Source: Aquatica leii (taxonomy: Eukaryota > Arthropoda > Insecta > Coleoptera > Lampyridae). From it: a stretch of DNA of 64,000 nt. Within the stretch, counting starts at the first letter, position 1. Every line of letters begins with the position of its first letter. The notes beneath the pieces were generated by a model. It ran no database searches. It saw only the letters and a list, made by a program, of their open reading frames with translations, and was not told where the DNA came from. A program made the position numbers and the translations under genes. Below, piece by piece: positions 11,577-22,823 of this stretch. The DNA lies in NCBI GenBank assembly GCA_035610365.1, contig CM069432.1, positions 226,508,532 through 226,572,531 of the forward strand. Direction: 5' to 3'.

Positions 11577-13600
11577 TAAAAGCGTGGAGCGAGAATAACG
11601 AGAACAAAGCTAAAATGAAGACAGAAATTTAGGCATACGCCAAGGACAGAACCCTAAAATCCAAAACCAACCCCGAAACACAATAACGCCCAACCCCAGA
11701 AGAAACGTAGACGAAAGATATTTTCTCGGTGTACTAAGCATCACCAACCAGATGTGTCCAAAAGTCGCATGAAGCGGAATGATACTTCAAAGAACCAGAA
11801 ACTCAACTAACAGAATAGAAGTATCAGCACAGGTACTCGTTGAGAGTCGACAACAGTCGTTACGCTAAAAAGCCAGAAAGCAACGCAGTCCCATAGACCT
11901 TACTGATCGACAACACTAAAGCAACCCCAGAGAAAAAGAAGAATGATAGGAAAGAAAGAATACGAATCCAACCCCAAATATAAGTCCCCAAAGCTAACTA
12001 AGCTAAAGAAGTAAAAAGGAAAAAAAATAGTATCTAGATGTCGAATTGGGATACGCGGATTTAGAAGAAAAGGCAAAAAGAAAACTAATGCAGTTGTGCT
12101 CAAAAAGTCGTCAACAGACGATATGAGATTCTTCCACCAAAAAAGCCAAACAGACCCTAAAGATCTAAGCAAAGAAAACCAACGAAGAAATCTCAAGCAA
12201 AAAGAAGATTCTGATTAAAAGTCGACATAAGTCGGACTACCAAAAAGGCAGAGAAAAAGAATCAGTAATCCAAGAGTCACAATAACAAAGTCACCAAAAA
12301 GCTAAACACTAAACGAGTGCCAATCCCAAAAGAAATCCAAACCGCGAAACCCAAAACAAAACCAAAAGAAAGATAGAAAAAGAAGTAAGGGCCAATAAAG
12401 AATAGAAAACTTCACTTGCCAATTGAACTTCGTGAGTCAGTGCCTGTTGTGTTGAAATGTCACGTTGGAACTTAAATGCCGAAGAACGGATTAGAATATT
12501 CCAAGAGCAAAAGAAACCCAAAGAAGAGAAATATCCTAACGGTGACTAACAACATCAAAAATGCCGACTAAGCGGAAGTACAGAGTACCAGAAGCGACGT
12601 TGCAGTCTATCCCAAGCTTCAATCCAAAAACAACAAAACAAAAACCCACTAAATCCAATAAAACCAGAGAAGTAACTGAGAAAGAAAAGGAAAAGAACAG
12701 AACCATAGTTGCGTGAATACTAAAGAAAGAAGTTATTAAAAGAAAATACCAAGAAAGTATCCAAGCAACAAATCCCGATAAAAGAAAAAAACAACAGAGA
12801 TAATTGCCCTCAAGGCAAACCTTCCAAAGCAAAAGAAAAAATAAGAAGTAAGGAAAACAAGAAAGGAAGAAAAGAAACAGACGGAGAAAGATAAGACAAG
12901 ATGTAGATGTCTGATTCGTTCTTCTCTCCGTAGAAGAAACGAAAGGGAGTGACCAACCCTTCAATGCCCAACCAACCGCCCTAGAGGCGAACCATAAAGA
13001 GAATCAAAACAAAGAAGAACGGTTGGCACAAAGAAAAGATAGATAGGCCCAAGAAGAAAAAAAATAAAAAGTAGAAAAGATAAGAGATATAGAAAGACGG
13101 AGAAAGATAAGGCTTGATGTAACTGCCTGATTCATTCTTCACCCCGTAAAAGAATGAAAAGAGAGACCACCCTACGGTGCCCAACCAACCGCCCTAATAA
13201 AAAAGAAGAGAAGAGAAAAGATATCACAGTTAGTCATAGACCAAGAGCGTACCAATTGCTGTCCCCAAATTGGAAAATATACTTCAAGACTTTAATGCCG
13301 ACGAGCGGAATAGAAAACTCAAGAAAAGAAAAACCAAATCCAAAAGTAGAAGAGAGAATTCTATAAATGACGTACCAATCCAAAAAGGCCGACTCAGCGG
13401 ATATAAATATATACAGACGGAAAGGTAGTCTGTCCTGAAGTAAGATGGAGAAGAAAGAAACCAAAACAAAAGTACTAGAAACTTAAGCAAAGAAAAGAAA
13501 ATCGGTGACAGCAAAATGAGAAGAACAATTGGGTAGCATCCAAGCTACAACCAACAAGATACCGACGACATATTCACAGACTCGAACCACCAGAACCGAA
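11577..13600 (-). repeat. Pyrimidine-rich region with diverged tandem units inside the Gypsy element
   Basis: The plus strand is strongly A/G-rich. Two clear related units lie about 205 bp apart: GACGGAGAAAGATAAG followed by GATGTA, TGATTC and CCCAACCAACCGCCCTA (12880-12982 and 13089-13197). Shorter words of the form GCCGAC-n-AGCGGA recur at about 12561, 13301 and 13386, and less exactly at about 11766 and 12475. The many overlapping phenylalanine/serine/leucine-rich open frames on the minus strand are a by-product of this composition and are not called as genes. Confidence 0.65.
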
Positions 13601-13654
13601 AGAAAAGAACCAAAAGAATAGCAAAGGTCGAAAGTCAAAAGCCCAAAAAGCGAA

Positions 13655-14995
13655 CTAGCACTTACGACGCTTGCGACGCCGATGAAAGCGAAGAGAACGA
13701 TTAGAAGGAGACAACAAAGAATAATTAGAAGCGACTGAAGAAGGAGATGCAAAAGCAATAGAAGCGGCCTTTACACCCGGAGAAATAGCACGATCCTTAT
13801 GTAGACGCGTAGACCTTGTAGCGACATCAGTGTTGGAAAGCTTCGTCCTACTTGGCAAAAGGTGACGTGACCTAAAAGGTTTGCTTCGTCGCGAATTCGA
13901 ACAAGAACAATGACGTATAAACTCAGCAACCTTAGGTCTCATATGAGGCCAGTAAAAGTGACACCGAAGAGCTTCCAACGTGCTCCTAACACTGAGGTGA
14001 TCACAATCAGATGTAAAGTGGTGATCCTGAATAAGTTGTTTGCGCTGGTCCGATGGTACAACTAACTTCCAAACGCAAGGATCAGTAGAGGAAATGCGTA
14101 CACGTTTACATAAAAGATTTTTCACAACACACCAACGTGAGAAACGACGAGGAGAAGCAGTAACTTTAGATATCATACCTAAATACCAAGAATCAGTAGT
14201 AGGCCTAATAATCCTAGAAACTGAAAAGAAATTAGGAGGAAGAGAAAGAAGAGAACGAACAGTACGTAAAGGCTTATCACCTTGAGAACGACAACGAACA
14301 CAAGTATTGGGAGGAGAAGTAGTAAGAGAGCAAGTAGCAGAAGAGACGGGAGTAGAAATCTTATTAGCAAAGCCTACAGATGGCTCTTGAACTTTGTCAC
14401 CAACCTCTGTTGTAGAGAAGTGGAAAGAATCGCGAGAATTGATGTTAGACTCTAAACGCTTGCCTAAAGAAATTAATTCAGCGATAGATTTGATTTCCAT
14501 CAACGCTAAAGGAAATTGATAGAACGGCGTTAGATTTCGACGAATAACCTTGAGCTGCATTTGCTCTGAGACGGGTTCTGCTAGCTGAAGAAAAAGGTAT
14601 CGCATATTGGTAACGTAAGTACCGATGGTTTTGTGAGCTCCCATCGTACGACTGCGAATAGTATCCATCAAGCGCTCATCATAATCCAATGGTAAAAACT
14701 CAGACTTCAACAAAGCAGCAACATCATCCCACGAACGTAACGAACTTCGATTCGTCCTAAAAACAAGAAGGGCTTTGCCAGATAAAACCTCAAAAGCTGA
14801 GAGAAAAAGTTGATGTTGTGAAACACCACGAGACAAACACAACTCGTCGATACGAATAAGAAATTCTATAAGTACAGAAGGATCTTCACCCGAAAAAGTA
14901 ACATTCCAATTACCTAAATTCGTTTCGGAATCAGAGTCCGAAGAAGTAAGAAATGGCGGTTCTTCATCTGAAGAATACATAGCTAAAACAAACAA
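13655..14995 (-). pseudogene. Gypsy gag-like region with integrase zinc-binding remnant
   Basis: An open minus-strand frame whose N-terminal third looks like a Gypsy gag capsid region (NWNVTFSGEDPSVLIEFL, IDELCLSRGVS, LLKSEFLPLDYDERLM, IRRNLTPFYQFPLA). It is related to the gag at 43592 (QWNLKFSGKLTD, FLERVDELKTSRHVSD). The later part carries an integrase-type HHCC zinc-binding text (DHHFTSDCDHLSVRSTLEALRCHFYWPHM). RT and protease motifs are not seen. I treat it as a fossil polyprotein fragment of a deleted element. Confidence 0.75.
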
Positions 14996-15601
14996 GTAAA
15001 CAAGAAACTAACCAAAGCAGTCAATTTTGGCGAAAATCTGTCACCACGTGCCGGACAAGAACTCAAAATAACAGTAAGCCGTATCACTACCAAGTAAGTA
15101 ATCCAATAAGGGAAAAAATCAACTTAATCGACGTAGTCGAGTCAATCCAAAAATCAAAACGAAGGTCCGATTAAAAGAAACGTAAGCAAAGTGCTAATAT
15201 ACAGTCAAACTGCAGCACTAAAGAGAAATAAAGAAAAAGTAAAAGTTAATGAAGTAACTCAGACGTCCAGTCTAGTAGCAGTTACTAAAGAAACAAAGCA
15301 CAGTAAAATCGAACCCACGTAAGACTAAGAAAAGATAAAAGAATCAATAAAGCTAGAAGAACTTATGATCGCACACACTAAATCGATAGCAAGTCAACAA
15401 TATAAACTACCTATTCCTGCTAGTAATCCTATACTAATTAGAGAAAAAAAAATCTAAACAGCAGAAAGAATTGCCAATTTGTTACACACTAAGTCTAGAG
15501 AAATTCAACAGTATAAGTTAATCCTACGCTAATCACAAAAAAAGAAAATAGCTAAAAGCAATGTAGTGAAATGAGAAATTCGATATGAGATAATCGAGGC
15601 C

Positions 15602-15622
15602 CCAATCAGTTGGGTCGCCAAT
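15602..15622 (-). other. Primer binding site of the Gypsy element
   Basis: On the sense strand, one base past the 5' LTR end, the sequence is TTGGCGACCCAACTGATTGG. Starting with TGGCG next to the LTR is typical of tRNA 3'-end primer sites in Gypsy elements; the exact tRNA was not identified. Confidence 0.65.
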
Positions 15623-15623
15623 T

Positions 15624-17109
15624 TGTTACAAGTTTTGTTGGTTTTACGAACCTGCACGGCCAACTCTCAATCGTCGGAGAGAGGGGGGTTCCTAGATACA
15701 TAAATTGAAGAGATATATAAGGGCGCCAGAGCTTCCCCAAAGTCACGTCTGCCTGCTCACAACAGAATGGGAATAAACTTGCAACTAGATGTTAGGTTCG
15801 TAATTCCTCTACTCAGCTGTTCGAGTAGTCAGAAACAATTAGTTAATACAATAGTCATAGGAAACAGGTATATTGTCATAAAAGAATATTTAACCACAAT
15901 AACAATTTTAATGTAGAAATCGCTAAGGTTTATCACAGAATATAATGGCGTTTAAATACAAAGAAAATGCCCGTAGCATAGGCAACACACCGTACATAAG
16001 TACACTACCATAAGAATCTATAGCGAAGAATAGTTTGTAATAAATGACGTTTACATAAATTAGTAGAATAGCATTATTGACAATCAAATACAGATATAAG
16101 ACAGTATTACGCTAATGTTAACTTATCCTAACACAGCGTATAAACTTAATATAGCATCAACGGTTATCAATCGGTAATACACAGCATGCACAACTTGGCA
16201 TAAGTAAAATTTATTACTTAACTCGTAAACAACGATAGTGATAATTATAGAATCAATAACAAAAGTCTCGTGAGTGACCCGTTTGACCACGTAATAAAAC
16301 AAATAAGATCACTTACCAATAAATACAGGCGTTCCCTTTGGTGTGAAGAACGTACGTTCCCCCGACACACAACCTGCAAACACTTTGAATCGCAAACCGT
16401 GTCAAGCTAATGTCTCACGAAATCACATCTATAACAATTATTAATTAATATACAAACCAACATAAAGAATATAAACCGGTAGTTATATGCTGTGGTACCC
16501 CTTTTTCGTTGAGTTAATTAGTTATAACCATGTTTTATAGAGAAAAAGTTAGTATCGCCCCATATAAATATGTGTCGAGGTTCATCCCTCCGGAAAGTGG
16601 TATCGAATACAGAATAGCGCTGGAACACAAATAGGTGGTGAACACGAACACGGCGTATCAGCCACGTGTAGTTTAAGTATGCCCAAGATGCCTCCTTAAG
16701 GCCCCAATTGTGCGGCTTGCAGTCGCCTTCTGTTAGCGCTCGAGTCCGGCAACGTGATGCCTTAGTTAATAATAGTAACGATATCCATTTATCGAGAATC
16801 TAACGGTTTAACATGAAGGTACGCAAAATGGCTGTCAAAAGGAAAACGAATTACACACGAGTTTATATTAAAAGATGACTTTAGCTCACCCTGTAACGTC
16901 TTAACGAAATTAAATAATTATAAATGGTTTTCCATTATTTCCCCGATGGTAACGGATAATATTAATCTTCGCTAATTACAGGCCATCACATATTCCACAT
17001 GTCACGACTTTCTACCAAAATCTAATTTCACGTCGAAAACCCATAGGCGTACCTAATGAAGATTTCAACCGTAACAACAAAGGCGTACGTAATGAAAATT
17101 ACCGTAACA
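15624..17109 (-). repeat. Gypsy 5' LTR (right copy)
   Basis: 1.49-kb direct repeat partner of 10027-11558. On the plus strand both copies carry GAGATATATAAGGGCGCC about 85 bp in from the TGTTAC end; this is TATA-like, but on the minus (sense) strand it would lie near the end of the LTR, so its role is unclear. Confidence 0.95.
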
Positions 17110-17113
17110 GGGG

Positions 17114-17881
17114 ATGTAGTAATATCGTCTTTAATTTGTAACATAATCCCTTAAACTGCATCTTTCAATGACTTGACTGATACAACACAACCGGATAACT
17201 TTTTTTCTATGTCGTTATTAGTTTTCTACAGTATGCAATGAATTTATTCAATTGTTCTGTGTGTGTTTCTGAATTTAAACTAAAAAGTAAGCAAGGTTAA
17301 AGGGATCTAAAAGATATTTAGCAAATGTGATCTTTCTTTTCTTTTAAATGGTGCGATCTGTTGTTGTGGTTTTTAAATTTTTTTTGTTATTTTCTATAAC
17401 GAGTAGTCGCTTGCTTCTATGGCTGTTTTTTAGATGTTTTGGTATAGTTGGGTTTTTAGATCTAGCAAATTTTTGAGGTCTATCGCAGCATTACTAAATT
17501 TAGTTTTGTTTGTTTTTAATGTTGTTAGTTGCCACTACTTCCACAATTTTTGTTTTTCACCAATGGGTTGTCTAACAGTAACCACATATTTAGTTTTTTT
17601 TTCTTTGTGCTATATTTTGCTTGGGGCCAGCTGTCCATGATTTTCCTATTTTGTAATTGTTTAGTTGTAATGTAGTGTAATGGCAGCATGTGCAGTTTCG
17701 TCAGTATGATTAGTACAATAGATGTGAAATTGTAAAATTTTATGTAGTTTTGATTGGCAAATCTAGCTTCATATATTAACATATCGTCAACAACGTTATT
17801 TTGTAAAAAGAATTGAATTTCTTGTATATGATTACACAAGCCATTAGCGTTCCGTACTACCACTTTTAGCAACTGAGCCAT
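17114..17881 (-). pseudogene. Jockey-type LINE relic, endonuclease start
   Basis: Minus-strand frame from 17881 reads MAQLLKVVVRNANGLCNHI, EIQFFLQNNVVDDMLIYEARF and NQNYIKFYNF. This is the canonical start of Jockey ORF2 (WNANGLxxHxxEIxxFLxxxxIDIxLISETHFT). The endonuclease then decays to the left. Together with 9400-10026 it forms one element into which the Gypsy element jumped. The total length left is shorter than a full ORF2, so an internal part has also been lost. Confidence 0.75.
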
Positions 17882-18530
17882 TATGATAGTCTAGTTGCAA
17901 GGGTGGTAATGAGATTCGTCATTGTCTACATTTGAGTAGTAACATTTTTCATCGTACTTTTTAGTTTTGTTATCTCATTAGTTTGTTCTAAATTATTAAC
18001 ACTTAATTAGTTGATATTACTGTAATACCGAATTGAATTTGTTTAATACCAAAACACAGTAACGAAACCAAAGTTTTGTGGAAAAAACCTGCTTAGTTTT
18101 AATAGGAACTTAACCGTTACTTAACGGTTTCGAATTGAGAAAACAAACCGATGTGACTTTTAAATTACCTTTTATCTTTATCGTATTTTTAGTGTCGAAA
18201 ACACTTATAGAATGCTTGATTCAAAGGTTCATGTAACAAAACGTTGAAACGGTCAAGTGAAACAAAGCTGGATCTTGCGGTGGTGCCCAATTTCACATTT
18301 TTTTGTATTTTTCGGATGCAGTGTTTATTATTAAACAAAATATTTCTTATGATTTGTTTTATGTTTTAAAAATATAATAAGTCTTAATTTCACTAAGCAG
18401 TGCTGATAAATAATTGCAGAATTAGTTCCGCGGGAGCTTCCGCCTTGCAAAAACGGTACAATATAGATAAAAATTGCACATAAATAAATTTATAGAGCAG
18501 AAAATTTACTACAAAAAAGTCCGCGGGAGG
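17882..18530. other. Spacer upstream of the Jockey relic
   Basis: Might contain decayed Jockey ORF1 but I could not follow any protein. Confidence 0.3.
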
Positions 18531-18534
18531 GTAT

Positions 18535-18716
18535 AATTATATCTAATAGTTTAATTCTCAATCGTAGTTCAAACTTAGGTTAACTTAAACTCAGGTTAAA
18601 TTAAAAATACTGTTGGTTATTCGTTTTAAGCTAACCAATTAAATGTAATAAGATTTTAAAATTAACCTAGGTTAGTTAATCTGGAGTTTAATCTTCAATT
18701 GAGAAACCGGGCCTAA
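18535..18716. mobile_element. Short MITE with GGCCCGGTTTCTCAA-type end
   Basis: Right end, read inward on the minus strand, is GGCCCGGTTTCTCAATTGAAG followed by TTAAACTCCAGATTAAC. The left half carries the inverted counterpart TTCTCAATCGTAGTTCAAAC then TTAGGTTAAC. The unit is about 180 bp and nearly palindromic, with AACCTAGGTTA near the right inner arm. Small elements with this end sequence are common in arthropod genomes. It has no coding capacity and the duplication is unclear. Confidence 0.6.
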
Positions 18717-20998
18717 GAGTTACAAAATTATAATGCAGTGTAAAACATTTTCGTGTAACTTTGCTTTGTATCTTCTAAATTATTGAAGTTAATTGTACCC
18801 TTCCGCAAACTTTTTTATAGTAAATTTTGTTCTCTATAAAAATGTTTACGTGCAAATTTTCTCTATCTTGCACCGTTTTAAAGTAATAATTTATTGGTTA
18901 TTTTTGTTTACTTTATTGTCTGAGAACATAATTAAAATTAATCTTGTACGTAAATTCCAACCCATGTCAACTCTGGGGGCAATAGTACGACAGTGTGAAA
19001 ACTTCATAAAACGCAGCAGAAGTAAACTCATGTAAGCGAAAACCAAACGTTCTTATCAGTAAAGCGAGACGGGGCCACAAGTTAATATACTAGTATTAAA
19101 TCACCATAGTTTGCAAATGTCCAGCTAGTTCGTTGATTTGTTTTGCCGCTGTGGAAATAAATCTAAGAAAATTAAACATATCATTTCAATATAAAAATAT
19201 TGGCGGTTTCGATGTAGACATGGTTTACAAGAAAAACAACTCCAGATAGATGGTGTAATATTACGACACCAATAAAGTAATAACGAAGTAATAACATAGT
19301 AAATCTGATTTATAAAGTTATATAATAAAAACTATTAGTAATTACTAGCTTAAGTCATAAACGAATTTATTGTAAAATTATCAACATAAGACAAAAGTAT
19401 GTAAAATAAAATTTGAGTAAATTTTGAAAGTTGAAATTGTACTAACAGTCAGGCAATTGTAAAGATTATTATCGTTATAAATCTGTTACGATTAGAGAAA
19501 GAATTCATGTTAAAGTAAATTTCATCTCTTCAATAGTTTTTTAGCGCATTTGTTTAATATTAATAAGAAAAAAAAATTTAGAATCGGTAAATTTTTATTC
19601 CATTTGAAACACGCAGCGTTGTCCAGTAGCAAAACGTTGCAACATCTTAAGGGTAAAAAGATGCATAACGCCTTGGCAGATTTAGTACTGAGAGGGTTCG
19701 TGAACTTAACCAACCAGAAAAAATCGTTTTAGGAAAGAAGTCAAAACTGTGTACAAATAAGAAGGAGAGTTTTAAACGAAGGTTTTAAAAACCCTGACGT
19801 GGTGCAAAAACCAAGACAGTTGCATACGGGAGTTCTTCTTCTGACTTACATGCGTAAAAGAAAAATGAGTTGTTTACGCGCGTTTTTTTTTTACTTGCCC
19901 GAAGAAAAGTTACTGACGGGTGGTGTTTTTTTTTTCATATTTGCGATAGTTACTGACGGACTGGATTCTTTTACCTATCTTTATTATTATTTTTTTCTTT
20001 GAGTGTACGTTTTGTATAAAGTTATTAGTTAGTGACAAATTGTTACGTGGTTGCCAACCTGCGTCTAGTCAAGACCCAACAGACAGACGTGATCTTGAAT
20101 TTGAGGATTAGACGCCATATAAAAAGGCCAGAAACAAGTTAAATATATTTGGATATGCGTTTGTAAGTTTTTTATTTGATTATTGTACGAGAGATGCGAT
20201 GAACTGAGATACTGTCTAACGCGAGAAAATCGAGAAACATTATTTAAATTTAACCTTATCGTTTAAACGAGATTTTTTGTTGTAAACGGAGAAAACAAAT
20301 TTATTATTTTCTTTTCTTTGTATTTAGCAATTGACGTGTCGCTTATAAGATTTGTTTTACTTACTTCTTTTGCGCCGAAAGATCACGCTAAGAACACCTA
20401 GAGAATTTAATAAAAAGGCATGTCGATTATTTTGCGTTGTAAAATGTTTTTATGACGAATGAACTCTGTTGTAAATCTTCTTTAGATATGACAGGAAACC
20501 GCAAACGCGACAAACTGTTGAAAAATATCCAGTTTTTAAACTGTGGATTCACACTTCCAAAAGTAAAATCTCCTTTTTGAAACTTTTACATCTGAAAAGA
20601 TGTGGCAACGTAGCTCAAATAGTGTCATAACCTTAGAAGCTGTTAAACTGTGAACAGCCATAAAACTTGGATAAAATCCAGTAATCATTTTGTTTTGTTG
20701 TTTTTTTTAAATGCGCGTCAACTAATTAGAGTGCGGTGAAACAATTGCAAGCTTCTCATTTCGGACTAAACTATTACATACTACTAAAACTATAAATGGG
20801 AAACAACAGCCGGGAGTGTTTGGGTTCAGAGTTTTAATACTAATTTAACCGAACACAATTTCCGTTCTTCTTGAAGAGATAAAGGGCAAACAAATTGAAC
20901 TACAGAAATAGAAAAAAATAGTGACGCAAGCCCATTTACATGCTATCATGTTTGTCAAGTGCGTGGATTTAAGATAACGCGATCGGGTTTTTCCTTAG
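18717..20998. other. AT-rich DNA; possible LTR-like scrap at 20042-20290
   Basis: No gene recognised. TGTTACGTGGTTGCC at 20042 followed by CCATATAAAAAGGCC at about 20113 looks like an LTR start and TATA box, but no matching end, duplication or partner was found. Confidence 0.3.
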
Positions 20999-21193
20999 AT
21001 GTGTCACTGGAAGCTACGTTTTATCAGACCGCAGCAATTCTTTTGTATTGAACGGACTCGCTCACCATTTGTTATCACAAAAAATTATCCATGTGTCATT
21101 GGTGTTACTGATTCATTATCTTCCAGCGATAAAGAGGTTATGGGAAACAATTTTCAGGCATTTCATGGAGAAATGTTAAATGCAAACAGTTAG
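20999..21193 (+). pseudogene. Possible HARBI1-like transposase scrap
   Basis: The 64-codon plus-strand frame includes FVITKNYPCVIGVTDSL and DKEVMGNNFQAFHGEMLNAN. This resembles the PIF/Harbinger text around the first catalytic aspartate (F-x-x-I-x-x-F-P-x-V-I-G-x-I-D) and the following E-x-x-x-N-x-x-x-x-x-x-N-x-Q. Only one block matches and neighbouring frames give nothing, so it may be chance. Confidence 0.3.
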
Positions 21194-22574
21194 TAAATTA
21201 TCATACGACTTTATTCTTGTTTAATGTGTACCTAAAATATTAGTTTTTTTGTGTTTTTAATTTTTTTATTATTTATGTATACATTCTTATTCTTTAAACA
21301 ATACTTCATTTTTACCTCTTAAACAAACTAATTTCTTTTCAGTTTGAACAGGTCTTATAAAAACGTCTTTAAAAATTTATAGCCACATATGCAATAGTAT
21401 ATTACAAACGAAGTTAAAAAGTTTTTATTACTTACCAACGATAGCTTACCGAGATGCAAAGCAGTAATAAAATTTCAACCGAACTGACAAGTATTATTTT
21501 TAATTGTCTATTGTTTTTTCATACCGACTGTGGGTAGAAAAAATGTTAAGGAAATATCGACAAACAATGAAGTATAAATACCAACAATATTATACAGATG
21601 TTATGATTTTTAAAATTGAAAAATTTTTCCGTAACATATTGATCTATTCTCAAAAGAAAATAAAAAAACATTCAAATTTTATAAATAATACAAAACCGGG
21701 TGCTTTAGAGTACACTCGGAAAACTTTCAAAGAGCTTTCGCAGTAGGATTATATAACAGAAATTTAAATCAATTTAAAGTTTTCGTACTAAAAGATTAGA
21801 CGGCAAGAAACATTTAGTTCGTTTTAACATTAGAATTTAGTGCACTAACAAGGAGTACATTTGTATACTGTACTTGTTATCTATTTTATTTTTTTATGGA
21901 AATTGGTCTAATTAAATAATAAAACAAATGTAACAATAAGCGCAACAAATTTATGTATGTTAATGATAACCAAATTTTGAGCTGTAATATAATAGTTTTA
22001 TTGCAGTGTCAATTAATTAACTGTTTTTTGTTTGTATTGTAGAATTTGGTGTATACATACACATTTTTAAATTTTTGTTACAAAATTTAAAAAGCGTTTT
22101 ATACTACAATTACAATTTTAATTTTGTTGTTAACATATGAGAGTACTAATAATGATAATTACATCTTATTATGCATATTGTATCATAAGTATTGTAAGCA
22201 CATGCGTTTCAACTGCCAACATTTTTATTAAAAAACTTCTCTTAGCATTAGTATCTTTTATCTTTTCTTCCTTGTTATTAGCAAAGAAGAGGTTGATTGG
22301 GTACGCGGTTATCTTGTTGACCAAAGTGCTCATTTATACGTGCTTGCCCAATTTATACAAAATTAGTTTTATTAGTAAAAGTTTGTTTTTTATCAAATTT
22401 AATTCTTACCTAACCTAAAAGATGCAAAAATATTATTAATTAAAACATGTATTCAAATCACTTAGGTAAGTCTTTATTGCGATCGCAAAAGTCGTTTACT
22501 TTGTTAGAAACCATTGAAACGTAGAAGTAAGTAAATACGTGTTGTTTTTTATTTATTAAATTTTAAATAACAAT
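21194..22574. other. AT-rich DNA without recognised genes
   Basis: The open frame at 22137-22418 is hydrophobic and low-complexity (I/L/F-rich, as expected from AT-rich DNA). I do not call it. Confidence 0.4.
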
Positions 22575-22823
22575 TTACGGTTCGTAATAGCGAAGGCTTC
22601 CACGGCCGGAATCTATACTAACATTAGAATGTCTTTCGGGTTTGGACCGTGTCATAGTTGCAACCGAAGCTGCCAACGTTTCGCCCACTTTCGTAAGGGG
22701 CTTCTTAGTTAGATTTCGATTGCTTGTTTGAGTTTTGCGATTTATCTCACGCCCTGATGAAGGTTGAATTGAAACGTTAGAAAAGCCGAAGCATAACGGA
22801 TAGTCGTTATTTGACTTAAACAC
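22575..22823 (-). other. Unusual balanced-composition block with a Penelope-end-like motif
   Basis: An island of near 50% GC in AT-rich DNA. The minus strand is open for 82 codons (SIQPSSGREINRKTQTSN, KVGETLAASVATMTRSKPER, SIDSGRGSLRYYEP). The plus strand carries CCTGATGAAGGTTGAATTGAAACGTT (22753-22778 region), which has the CTGATGA...GAAAC spacing of hammerhead-type motifs seen at Penelope-like element ends. The peptide is probably not a real protein; the block is more likely a conserved repeat end. Unresolved. Confidence 0.35.

Larger units (their letters stand above)
10027..17109 (-). mobile_element. Gypsy-family LTR retroelement, young but non-autonomous
   Basis: Two near-identical direct LTRs (10027-11558 and 15624-17109), each TGTTAC...GTAACA, flanked by the 4-bp duplication GGGG (10023-10026 and 17110-17113). 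Coding sense is on the minus strand, so the right LTR is the 5' one. Inside are a tRNA-type primer site beside the 5' LTR, a gag-like region, a short integrase zinc-binding-like region, a long pyrimidine-rich (sense strand) stretch and a purine tract beside the 3' LTR. Protease, RT and RNase H are not recognisable. By eye the LTRs differ by only about half a dozen substitutions plus one length difference, which suggests insertion within about the last million years if insect neutral rates apply. The copy is broken and could not move on its own. Confidence 0.92.

Noticed and set aside
11900-13758. Several long minus-strand frames rich in F, L, S and V inside the Gypsy element, with apparent membrane segments
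   Set aside because: They arise from the strand-biased purine/pyrimidine composition; frames overlap each other and no start context or domain supports them.
20042-20290. TGTTAC... start with a TATA box, considered as another solo LTR
   Set aside because: No matching GTAACA end with a 4-bp duplication was found within 2 kb; kept only as a remark.
22137-22418. 93-codon hydrophobic frame that could be read as a membrane protein
   Set aside because: I/L/F/S-rich frames are expected by chance in AT-rich DNA; there is no supporting signal or flanking structure.
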